DNA of 64,000 nucleotides from Tibeticola sediminis (GTDB lineage Bacteria; Pseudomonadota; Gammaproteobacteria; Burkholderiales; Burkholderiaceae_C): assembly GCF_003843835.1 (NCBI RefSeq), contig NZ_RKQL01000004.1, forward strand, positions 246,354-310,353, read 5' to 3'. The translations under genes and the position numbers were made by a program. Below are positions 48,662-57,734 of this stretch, one piece after another; the first letter of the stretch is position 1, and the number at the start of each line of letters is the position of its first letter. The notes under the pieces are model-generated. The model made no database searches and was not told the DNA's origin. It saw nothing but the letters and a program-made list of their open reading frames with translations.

Positions 48662-48673
48662 GAGGCTGAGAGG
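48657..48673 (+). repeat. 17-bp repeat over the topB stop codon
   Basis: CCTGAGAGGCTGAGAGG, identical to 366-382. It contains the topB TGA and, with the next bases, supplies the AGGAG ribosome binding site of murU (48671-48675). Confidence 0.5.
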
Positions 48674-48681
48674 AGCCGGCG

Positions 48682-49512
48682 ATGCGTTTGCCAGCGGTCG
48701 ACCCCAGCGGACGCGCCCAGGCGCTGGTGCTGGCGGCCGGGCGCGGCGAGCGCATGCGTCCGCTGACCGACCACTGCCCCAAGCCGCTCTTGCCCGTGCA
48801 GGGGCGGCCGTTGCTGCGCTGGCACCTCGACGCCTTGGCGCGCGCGGGTTATCGCCACGCGGTGGTCAACACGGGCTGGCTCGGGGAACAGATTGCGGCC
48901 TACTTGGGCGCCGAGCCCATGCAGCGACGGGTGAGTTGGCCGCTCACCACGGGCGCGAGCGCGGAGGAAGCAGGGGTAGACGACCGGTTCACGCTCGACC
49001 TCTCGCCCGAGATGGAGGATTTCGGCTATGCGCTCGAAACCCTCGGCGGCATCAGCCGCGCGCTGCCGCAGTTGGGCGAGGTGTTCTGGGTCGTCGCTGG
49101 TGATGTGTTCCTACCCGACTTCGACTTCCCGCGGGCCGCCTTTGACGCATTCGCGCGCAGCGGACGGCTCGCGCACCTCTGGCTCGTGCCGAACCCACCG
49201 CACCACCCTCAGGGGGATTTTGGTCTCGAGCCTGCGGCGGATCGCTACTCGGCACGGGCGCTCAACCTGCCCACGCCGACCGGGCTGAGCTACACCTTCA
49301 GCACCGTCGCCCTCTACCGGCGCGCGCTGTTCGAGGCGCCCTGGTGCACGATCATCCCCGGCAATCCGCAGGGCACGGCGGCGCCGCTGGCGCCTTTGCT
49401 GCGCCGGGCGATCGCTGCGGGGGTCGTGAGCGCCGAAGTGTGGGCCGGTGCCTGGACCGACGTGGGCACGCCGGAGCGGCTCGCCGAGGTTCAGGGCAGC
49501 AGCGCGCGGTAA
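48682..49512 (+). CDS. murU: N-acetylmuramate alpha-1-phosphate uridylyltransferase MurU
   Basis: Nucleotidyltransferase of 276 aa with LVLAAGRGERMRPLTDHCPKP near residue 15 and a WVVAGDVFLPDFD metal-binding segment, ending WTDVGTPERLAEV. It makes UDP-MurNAc from MurNAc-1-phosphate, using the product of AmgK in cell-wall recycling. AmgK (5125) and MurU are usually neighbours; here they are split. A glucose-1-phosphate thymidylyltransferase role is possible in principle, but the length and motifs favour MurU. It converges with speDE, the 3' ends overlapping by 22 nt. Confidence 0.84.
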   Translation: MRLPAVDPSGRAQALVLAAGRGERMRPLTDHCPKPLLPVQGRPLLRWHLDALARAGYRHAVVNTGWLGEQIAAYLGAEPMQRRVSWPLTTGASAEEAGVDDRFTLDLSPEMEDFGYALETLGGISRALPQLGEVFWVVAGDVFLPDFDFPRAAFDAFARSGRLAHLWLVPNPPHHPQGDFGLEPAADRYSARALNLPTPTGLSYTFSTVALYRRALFEAPWCTIIPGNPQGTAAPLAPLLRRAIAAGVVSAEVWAGAWTDVGTPERLAEVQGSSAR

Positions 49513-50726
49513 AAGTTCGGCAGCGCGAACAGCGCGCCGTGGATCTCGGCGTTGTAGTACTGCAGGTTCGCGATGCCGCGCGCACGCAGGCGCTGTTCGA
49601 CCGTCGCCGCATCGAGGCCTTTGGGGTCGAGCGTGTCCGAGGCCACGGCGAGCGCCCAGTACGCCCCATAGAGCGGCACGTACAAGCCGTAGGCGCGCAG
49701 GCAGGGGAAGACCCGCGCCAGCCGCGCCGAGAGTTCCCGCACCTGGTCTTTTTCGAAGAACGGCGCGCCCAGATGCAGCACCACGGCCCCTCCGGGTGCG
49801 AGCACCTGCTGCACCTGGCGGAAGAAGGCTTCGGTGTAGAGCGGCCCGGCGGGGGTCTCGGGGTCGGTGAGGTCGAGGAACACCAGGTCGAAGCGCTCGG
49901 CGGTCTGCGCCACGAAGGCTGCGCCGTCACCGACATGCACTTGCACGCGCGGATCGTCGAGGGCACCGCGGTGGATCGAGCCGAGATGGCGGCGCGCGAC
50001 CGCGACCACTTCGTCGTCCAGCTCGGCCAGCACGATGCGCTCGATCGTCGGGTGCTTGAGCAGTTCCTCGGCCAGTCCGCCGTCTCCGCCGCCGATGATG
50101 AGGGCACGGCGCGGCGCCTCGTGGGTGATGGCGGCCGGATGCGCCATGGCCTCGTGGTAGAAAAATTCATCGGCCTCGCTGGTCATGTACTGCCCGTCGA
50201 GGCGCAGCGTCAGCCCGAGTTCGTTCGAGCGCAGCAGTTCGAGATGCTGGTAGCGCGTGCGCTGCGACAAGATGCGCTCGGGGAAGCGAAAGCCATAGGC
50301 TGCCTGCGGCGTCAGATGCTCGAGGATGAGCTCGCCCGTGGCGGTGGGGCCGTCGGCCTGGCCGCGCAGGAGCCGCTCGCGCTGCACGCGCCGCGGCGCG
50401 AATGCGTCTTCGAGCCCCTGCATCAGGGCGATCGCCTTGTGCGAGTTGTCGGCGGTGAAGTTGCACACATACACGTCCAGCGTGACGCCGCCGCGCTCGG
50501 GCCAAGTGTGGATCGCCAGATGCGACTCGGCGAGCAAAATCATGCCGGTCACGCCGCCGGGCTGACCGTTCCAGTCGGGGAAGCGGTGCCACTTTTCGTC
50601 GACGAGGGTGAGTCCCGAGGCCAGCGTCAGCGCGCGGCAACGCTCGGCGAGTCGATCGGCATCGGTCAGCAGCGCGGCGTCGCCGGCGCAGTCGTACAAA
50701 TCAGCAGTCAGGTGCAGGCCCTGCAT
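49491..50726 (-). CDS. S-adenosylmethionine decarboxylase / spermidine synthase fusion (SpeD-SpeE)
   Basis: 411 aa with two parts. Residues 1-125 are an AdoMetDC of the short bacterial type: AESHLAIHTWPERGG carries the self-cleavage site (Glu67-Ser68, Ser becoming pyruvoyl), with His73 and Cys88 at the spacing of the Thermotoga enzyme (63, 68, 83). From about 150 the spermidine synthase follows: DEFFYHEAMAHPA, IIGGGDGGLAEELLKH and VFLDLTDPETPAGPLYT. One polypeptide could thus make decarboxylated SAM and transfer its aminopropyl group to putrescine. Such fusions are known but uncommon. Start at MQGLHLTADL (ATG 50726). Confidence 0.9.
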   Translation of the reverse strand: MQGLHLTADLYDCAGDAALLTDADRLAERCRALTLASGLTLVDEKWHRFPDWNGQPGGVTGMILLAESHLAIHTWPERGGVTLDVYVCNFTADNSHKAIALMQGLEDAFAPRRVQRERLLRGQADGPTATGELILEHLTPQAAYGFRFPERILSQRTRYQHLELLRSNELGLTLRLDGQYMTSEADEFFYHEAMAHPAAITHEAPRRALIIGGGDGGLAEELLKHPTIERIVLAELDDEVVAVARRHLGSIHRGALDDPRVQVHVGDGAAFVAQTAERFDLVFLDLTDPETPAGPLYTEAFFRQVQQVLAPGGAVVLHLGAPFFEKDQVRELSARLARVFPCLRAYGLYVPLYGAYWALAVASDTLDPKGLDAATVEQRLRARGIANLQYYNAEIHGALFALPNFYRALLP

Positions 50727-50769
50727 GTCGTGTCCCCCTGTTGGTTGGAAACCCGCGCATACGGGTAAA

Positions 50770-50930
50770 GGCAACGCTGAGCCAGTCCCTCGCGCGCCGC
50801 GCATCCCGGCTGCGGGCGGTCTGCTTCGTTGCAAATCCTCGCCATAGCTGCGGCTATTGCCTCGGTTTGCGCCTCGCATCCCATCCCGCGGCCGCTCGCG
50901 CGCCATCACGGGAACTGATTCAGCGCTGCC
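50770..50930. repeat. Element B long copy (161 bp)
   Basis: Ends GGCAACGCTGA (50770-50780) and TCAGCGCTGCC (50920-50930) are inverted with one mismatch. TAAA occurs on both sides (50766-50769 and 50932-50935), a possible short target duplication. The middle carries TTGCAAATCCTCGCCAT and CGGTTTGCGCC, the same inverted core as element A. It fills much of the 395-bp gap between speDE and pepP; the remainder shows nothing recognisable. Confidence 0.65.
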
Positions 50931-51121
50931 CTAAAACGGTGGCGGTACGCGCCCAAACATCTCGCCGGGTTCAGCGGCTGTCGGCGCCAACCGGGCAAGT
51001 AAGATGCCCGGCGCCAAGCAAAACCAGCGATTTTACGGCGCCTGACTCGACGGCAAGGCCGAAGAATGCCGCTTCAGGGCGTTCACCGCCTTCCCCCCGC
51101 TAGCCGTGGGGATGGTTGAAA

Positions 51122-52528
51122 ATGCCGTTCATGAACCAGCAAACCCCCCACTCGATCTACGCGGCGCGTCGCGCGCGCGCCGCAGCCCAACTCGGCGCGA
51201 ACGCCGTCGCCATCGTGCCTACCGCGCCCGAGCGAGCCCGCAACCGCGACAGCGACTTTCTCTACCGTCACGACAGCTACTTTTATTACCTCACGGGCTT
51301 TTCTGAGCCCCATGCGTGGCTGGTGTTGTTTGGCAATGGCCGTAGCGTGCTGTTCTGCCAGCCCAAAGACCTCGAGCGTGAAATCTGGGACGGCATCCGC
51401 CTGGGTCCCGAGGCCGCGCCGGCGGCGCTCGGCGTCGACGAGGCCTATTCGGTGACCGAGCTCGAAACCCGGCTGCCGCGTCTGCTCGAAAACCAGGCGA
51501 CCGTCTGGTACCCGTTTGCCACCCACGAGGGCCTTGCCGCCCGGGTCGAAGGCTGGCTTGCGAGCGTGCGCAGCCGCGCGCGCATGGGCGTGCGCTGTGC
51601 GCAAGTGCAGCGCGACCTGTGCGCCGTGCTCGATGAAATGCGGCTCATCAAGGACGCGCATGAGCTGGCCCTCATGCGCCGTGCCGCGCAAATCAGCGCT
51701 GCGGCCCATGTGCGCGCCATGCAGACCAGCGCGCGCATGCTGCGCGCCGGGCAGGACGTGCGCGAATACCACCTCGACGCCGAGTTGCTGCATGAGTTCC
51801 GCCGCCACGGCTCGCAATACCCCGCGTACAGCTCCATCGTCGCAGCCGGCGCCAACGCCTGCGTGCTGCACTACCGGGCCGACAACGCGCCGATCCGCGA
51901 CGGCGAACTCGTGCTCATCGACGCCGGTTGCGAACTCGACGGCTATGCGAGCGACATCACCCGCACCTTCCCCGCCAACGGGCGTTTCACCGGGCCGCAG
52001 CGTGAGCTGTACCAGCTCGTGCTCGAAAGCCAAAAGGCGGCGATTGCAGCCACCCGGCCAGGCGCGCGCTTCAACGAGCCGCACGAGGCCGCGGTGCGCG
52101 TGCTCACCCAGGGCATGTTCGATCTGGGCCTGCTCGAACCGGGCCAGCACGGCACGCTCGACGACGCGATCGAGCACCGCCACTACTTCGCCTACTACAT
52201 GCACCGCACCAGCCACTGGATCGGCATGGACGTGCACGACTGCGGCAGCTATATCGAGCCGAGCGAAGCCGACCGCGTCACCGAGCGGCGCGACCCCAAG
52301 ACCGGCGACATCGTCATCGAGCGCCCAAGCCGCATCCTGCGCGAAGGCATGGTGCTCACCATCGAGCCCGGCCTCTATGTGCGCCCGAGCGAGGGCGTGC
52401 CCGAAGCGTTCTGGAACATCGGCATCCGCATCGAGGACGATGCCGTCGTCACCGCCGACGGCTGCGAGCTGATCTCGCGCGGCGTGCCGGTCGAACCCGA
52501 CGAGATCGAGGCCGTGATGCGCGGCTGA
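51122..52528 (+). CDS. pepP: Xaa-Pro aminopeptidase (aminopeptidase P)
   Basis: Metallopeptidase that removes N-terminal residues preceding proline. 468 aa from ATG 51122 (a TTG at 51116 and an ATG at 51131 are alternatives). The creatinase-like N-terminal domain has FLYRHDSYFYYLTGF. The pita-bread catalytic domain carries the dimetal ligands in order: LIDAGCELDGYASDITRTF, HRTSHWIGMDVHD, TIEPGLYV and GIRIEDD. It follows, after a gap, the convergent speDE. Confidence 0.94.
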   Translation: MPFMNQQTPHSIYAARRARAAAQLGANAVAIVPTAPERARNRDSDFLYRHDSYFYYLTGFSEPHAWLVLFGNGRSVLFCQPKDLEREIWDGIRLGPEAAPAALGVDEAYSVTELETRLPRLLENQATVWYPFATHEGLAARVEGWLASVRSRARMGVRCAQVQRDLCAVLDEMRLIKDAHELALMRRAAQISAAAHVRAMQTSARMLRAGQDVREYHLDAELLHEFRRHGSQYPAYSSIVAAGANACVLHYRADNAPIRDGELVLIDAGCELDGYASDITRTFPANGRFTGPQRELYQLVLESQKAAIAATRPGARFNEPHEAAVRVLTQGMFDLGLLEPGQHGTLDDAIEHRHYFAYYMHRTSHWIGMDVHDCGSYIEPSEADRVTERRDPKTGDIVIERPSRILREGMVLTIEPGLYVRPSEGVPEAFWNIGIRIEDDAVVTADGCELISRGVPVEPDEIEAVMRG

Positions 52529-52662
52529 CGCGCCGGTGACGGCCGGCGCGCGAGCGATGCCTTAGATTGGAGGCCATGCTGAACCCGGCCCGCTGGGCCC
52601 GTCACGGGGACGGATTCGGCGCCGCGTCGGCGGCAAAACCCCCAATCGATAGGAGAACACCG

Positions 52663-54297
<1,635 letters not shown>

Positions 54298-54417
54298 GGC
54301 AACGCTGAATAAGGGAAACGCTGAACGAGTCTCGCGCGCGCCGCGCATCCCGGCTACGGGCGGTCTGCTTCGTCGTCGATCTTCCCCGTCGCTTCGGCGA
54401 TGGCGGCAGTTTGCGCC
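54298..54417. repeat. Element B partial copy overlapping the mrpG 3' end
   Basis: GGCAACGCTGAAT (54298-54310) starts right after the acyl-CoA ligase TAG; a second copy of the motif with one change starts at 54313. From there the sequence follows the left part of the 50770 copy for about 100 bp (GCGCGCCGCGCATCCCGGCT, GGGCGGTCTGCTTCG, then a diverged core ending GTTTGCGCC). The right end motif is missing. The last 20 codons of mrpG lie within it. Confidence 0.65.
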
Positions 54418-54704
54418 CGCTCGAGTTCCCGCAGCGCTGCCCGCGCCAGCAGGTGCGAGGCGACCGGCAAGGTCGCCAGCAGAAAGCCCAGCAGCAGCGC
54501 CAGTCGCCAGCCCCAGTCGAGGTTCGGGTGCAGCAAGCCCGCGCCGCACAACACGGTGGACAGCGCCAGCGTGCCGGCCTTGGTGGCTGCGTGCTGGCGG
54601 CTGAGCGCATCGGGTAGCGCCAGCACACCCCAGGCCGCCACCAGCAGCAGCACACCGCCCAGGGCCAGCAGTGCGCCGCCCAAGAGGCCCAGCCACGCAC
54701 TCAT
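54354..54704 (-). CDS. mrpG: Mrp-type Na+(K+)/H+ antiporter subunit G
   Basis: 116 aa from MSAWLGLLGGALL (ATG 54704), overlapping subunit F as ATGA. Three membrane helices with the family pattern GVLALPDALSRQHAATKAGTL. After the last helix, the tail from about residue 97 (AQTAAIAEATGKIDDEADRP) is encoded by element B sequence, including the TAG stop, and is probably not ancestral. Last gene of the Mrp operon. Confidence 0.9.
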   Translation of the reverse strand: MSAWLGLLGGALLALGGVLLLVAAWGVLALPDALSRQHAATKAGTLALSTVLCGAGLLHPNLDWGWRLALLLGFLLATLPVASHLLARAALRELERAQTAAIAEATGKIDDEADRP

Positions 54705-55030
54705 GGAGCCTCCGGGTCCGCGGGTGCGCCCGGTGTCTGAGCCTCGGGTTCCGCGGGCGACGCCGCGCCGTCGATCAGCCTCGACCAGCCCAGGGTGCCG
54801 ATGAAGCCCACCAACCCGAGGACCAGCCCCACGTCGAGGAACGCGGTGTGCCCGCTTGCCAGCGCCGTCGCCACGCACAGGGCCACCGCTGCAGCCAAAA
54901 AAATGTCGAGGGCGACCACCCGGTCCGCCTGCGTGGGGCCGCGCAACACCCGCACCGCGGCCAGCGCGCTTGCACCGAGCGCGCCGAGGAACAGCACGGT
55001 CAGCGCCCAGCCAGGGATGGCGAGGTTCAT
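54701..55030 (-). CDS. mrpF: Mrp-type antiporter subunit F
   Basis: 109 aa from MNLAIPGWALTVL (ATG 55030); a start 24 nt upstream would overlap mrpE more. Three helices, with the family motif LRGPTQADRVVALDIF and an acidic/Pro-Ala-rich tail (PAEPEAQTPGAPADPEAP). It overlaps mrpE and mrpG by 4 nt each. Confidence 0.92.
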   Translation of the reverse strand: MNLAIPGWALTVLFLGALGASALAAVRVLRGPTQADRVVALDIFLAAAVALCVATALASGHTAFLDVGLVLGLVGFIGTLGWSRLIDGAASPAEPEAQTPGAPADPEAP

Positions 55031-55404
55031 CGGCACGCTCCAAACAGCGCACACAAGGGCTGCTGGAAGATGCGGCGAATCTCGGCCGCTGCCGCCTCGG
55101 CATCGCGGGTGTCGAGCATGTGCACGAGGAATTCATGGCGCTCCGCGTCGATGTCGATCACGGTCGTGCCGGGAGTGAGCGACACCATGGCGGCGAGCAA
55201 GGCCACGCCTTGCGGTCGCATCGGCGCGTAAGCCAACCGCCGCAGCCCCGAGGGCGGCAAGGCGCGTCGGCGCAGGCCATAGGTCAAGATGATGAGCAGG
55301 GTCTGCGTGCCCGAGACCAGCATCGCGCGCAGAAAACGGGGCGGCAGCACGAGTGCGGCATGCAGACGGCTCATCGGCTCAGTCGGGGGTAGGGTGGCAT
55401 GCAT
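55027..55404 (-). CDS. mrpE: Mrp-type antiporter subunit E (short form)
   Basis: 125 aa from ATG 55404, just after the mrpD stop. The C-terminal half matches MrpE (MVSLTPGTTVIDIDAERHEFLVHMLDT), but the N-terminal part has one clear hydrophobic segment at most (FLRAMLVSGTQTLLIILTYGL), so it lacks the first helices of the usual ~160-residue protein. It overlaps mrpF by 4 nt. Whether the short form is ancestral to this group cannot be seen here. Confidence 0.85.
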   Translation of the reverse strand: MHATLPPTEPMSRLHAALVLPPRFLRAMLVSGTQTLLIILTYGLRRRALPPSGLRRLAYAPMRPQGVALLAAMVSLTPGTTVIDIDAERHEFLVHMLDTRDAEAAAAEIRRIFQQPLCALFGACR

Positions 55405-55405
55405 C

Positions 55406-56866
55406 TCATCGTCCTCCAAGACTCAGGGCGGCCGCCTGGGCGAAGGTCACGAGGGCATCGGGCGCGAGCCCGAGACCCGCGGTGAGCGCCGCGAGGCCGC
55501 CGATCGCCCCCCACGCTGGCGCGAGCGAGCCCGCCACCGCGATCTCGGGGGCAGCTTCGGGTCGGGGTTTCCAAAAGGCCTCCATCCAGATCTTCATCAT
55601 GGAATAGAGCGTGAGCAGGCTGACCAGCAGCGCGGCCGCCGCCCAGACGTAGCGGTCTGCGGCCAAAGCAGCTTGCAGCACCAGCAGCTTGGCCCAAAAG
55701 CCCGACAGCGGCGGAATGCCCACCAGCGAAAGGGCGGGGATGGCGAACAGAAGCGCCAGCCCAGGCCGCGCGCGCGCCAGCCCGCCGATGCGGCGCAAAT
55801 CGTGGCTGCCCGTGAGCGTCGCGATCATCCCCGCGATGAGGAAGAGGTTGGCCTTCACCAGGATGTGGTGCACCGTGTAGAACAGCGCTGCGGCGTCGCC
55901 TGCCGGGCTGCCCAGGGCCACCGCGAGCAGGATATAGCCGATCTGGCTGATGATGTGAAAGGCCAGGATGCGTCGCAGGTCCCAGTGGTAGGCCGCGCCG
56001 AGCACGCCGCTCGCCATCGTCGCCACCGCGATCCAGCCCAGGGCTTCGAGCAGTGGCCCGGGCAGTGGGGCTAACACGTCGCCGAGCAGGCGCAGCAGCG
56101 CATACACGCCGACCTTGGTCAGCAGCCCGGCAAACAGTGCCAGCACCGGCGCAGGCAGGCTCGGGTAGGCGGCTGGCAGCCAGGCAGCCAGCGGGAACGC
56201 GGCCGACTTGAGCAGCAGCGCCAGGCCCAGCATCGCCAGCAGCACCGTGCGGACTTCGGGCGCGACCGCCGGCCAGGCCGTGGTGAGCGCCGCGTAGCCG
56301 AGCTGACCCGTGGCTGCGTAGATGAGCCCTACGGCCAGCAACAGCAACAAGGTGCCGACGAGGTTCATGCCCAGGTAACGAAAGCACGCGTCGAGTTGGT
56401 CGCGTCGGCCGCCCACAGCCAGCAGACCGAGCGCGCAGATCAGCATCAACTCGAACCAGACGTAGAGGTTGAACAGATCGGCGGTGGCGAACGCGCCGGC
56501 CACACCGGCGAGCGTGCCGTGCATCAGCGGCAACACCATCGGGCCGCGCGCGCTCTGGCCTGCAGTGCTGGCGAGAAAAGCAAAGCAGGCCAGGCCGAGC
56601 ACCGCCGCCACCGCCACCAGCGCGCTGCCGAGCCGGTCGAGCGCAAAGCCGATGCCCATGCCCGCAGGCCAGTTGCCAAACGAGAGCGGCTGAACCTCAC
56701 CCTGCGCGCTGCGGGCCAGCACCGCGAGCGCGCAGAGCACGAAGCCCACGGAGCCGATGAAGCTCAGCGCCTGCTGCGGGCGTGGGCGGCGGGCGAGCAG
56801 CGCCGTGCCCGCTGCGGTCGCCAGCGGCAGCAACAGGATCGACGCGGTCAGCCAGTCCGCCTTCAT
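55406..56866 (-). CDS. mrpD: Mrp-type antiporter subunit D
   Basis: 486-aa multi-helix protein homologous to complex I NuoN/NuoL subunits, from MKADWLTASILLLPL (ATG 56866, overlapping the mrpC stop). It has the proton-antiporter signature region (LLMLGLALLLKSAAFPLAAWLPAAYPSLPAPVLALFAG, split here for length) with the lysine in LLLKSAAFPL, and VHHILVKANLFL as the second conserved lysine segment. It is one of the two large ion-translocating subunits, with MrpA. Confidence 0.94.
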   Translation of the reverse strand: MKADWLTASILLLPLATAAGTALLARRPRPQQALSFIGSVGFVLCALAVLARSAQGEVQPLSFGNWPAGMGIGFALDRLGSALVAVAAVLGLACFAFLASTAGQSARGPMVLPLMHGTLAGVAGAFATADLFNLYVWFELMLICALGLLAVGGRRDQLDACFRYLGMNLVGTLLLLLAVGLIYAATGQLGYAALTTAWPAVAPEVRTVLLAMLGLALLLKSAAFPLAAWLPAAYPSLPAPVLALFAGLLTKVGVYALLRLLGDVLAPLPGPLLEALGWIAVATMASGVLGAAYHWDLRRILAFHIISQIGYILLAVALGSPAGDAAALFYTVHHILVKANLFLIAGMIATLTGSHDLRRIGGLARARPGLALLFAIPALSLVGIPPLSGFWAKLLVLQAALAADRYVWAAAALLVSLLTLYSMMKIWMEAFWKPRPEAAPEIAVAGSLAPAWGAIGGLAALTAGLGLAPDALVTFAQAAALSLGGR

Positions 56867-57261
56867 GGGGTGAGGCTTTCGTCCGCCGACCATGGCGGTT
56901 GGACCGGGTCGTCGGCGGGGGGCTCGGCCCAGCGCAGTGCGCGCACATCGTCCGCCACCGTGCGGCGAACCAAGGCCACCACCAGCAGGAGCGAGAAACA
57001 CATCAGCGCCAAGCCGATCACGATGGCCGTGAGCACCAAGGCCTGCGGCACGGGGTTGGCTGCAGTGCCCAGCGCCTGCGCACCGACGGCGATGAAGGCC
57101 GGCTGCGTGGCTTCGAGCCGGCCGCTGCCGAGCAGCGCGAGGTTCACCGCACTGCCGAGCAAGCCGAGGCCGATGACGATGCGCACCACGTCGCGCGAGA
57201 GCGCCAGGTACAGGCCCGCGGCCAGCGTGATCCAGAGAGCAAAGGCCAGGGCCCAAATCAT
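56863..57261 (-). CDS. mrpC: Mrp-type antiporter subunit C
   Basis: 132 aa from MIWALAFALWITL (ATG 57261), homologous to NuoK. Three helices; ALVLTAIVIGLALMCFSLLLV is the conserved third helix region, and QALVLTAIVI matches the NuoK signature. The C-terminus is a soluble tail. It overlaps mrpB and mrpD by 4 nt each. Confidence 0.94.
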   Translation of the reverse strand: MIWALAFALWITLAAGLYLALSRDVVRIVIGLGLLGSAVNLALLGSGRLEATQPAFIAVGAQALGTAANPVPQALVLTAIVIGLALMCFSLLLVVALVRRTVADDVRALRWAEPPADDPVQPPWSADESLTP

Positions 57262-57734
57262 GATCGAGCCTCTGGATCGGTCGCGGCCGCAGGGTCTGGG
57301 GCCGGCTCGCTCAGATCGAGCAGCGCCAGCGCATAGCCGCCGAGTGCACCCCAGACGCTCAGGTAGACCCCGAAGTCGAACAGCAGCACCGTCGAGACCG
57401 GCACGGTGGTGAAGCCGAGCGGCAGCGCCCCCCACACATGCGTGAGATAGGGCTGGCCGAGCGCCCAGGCCGGCAGGCCCGATGCGGCAGCGAGCAACAC
57501 GCCGGCAGCGGCGAGCCGCTCGGGCGTGCGCAGCGGTAGACGCTGCCGGGCCGCAGCGCTGCCGCGCGCGAAGGCCCACAGCACGCTGGCGGTGACGGCC
57601 AGCAGCCCGCCGATGAAGCCGCCGCCGGGCGCGTTGTGGCCGCGCAGCAGCATCCACAGCGACGCTGCCAGCATCAGCGCGTACATGGGCGGTGCGACGA
57701 CCTCGAGCATCAGCAGGCGTGGGCGGCGCTTCAT
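57258..57734 (-). CDS. mrpB: Mrp-type antiporter subunit B
   Basis: 158 aa, four helices, with the MrpB signature GHNAPGGGFIGGLL near residue 32 and TVPVSTVLLFDFGVYLSVWG in the last helix. It overlaps mrpA and mrpC by 4 nt each. Confidence 0.95.
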   Translation of the reverse strand: MKRRPRLLMLEVVAPPMYALMLAASLWMLLRGHNAPGGGFIGGLLAVTASVLWAFARGSAAARQRLPLRTPERLAAAGVLLAAASGLPAWALGQPYLTHVWGALPLGFTTVPVSTVLLFDFGVYLSVWGALGGYALALLDLSEPAPDPAAATDPEARS

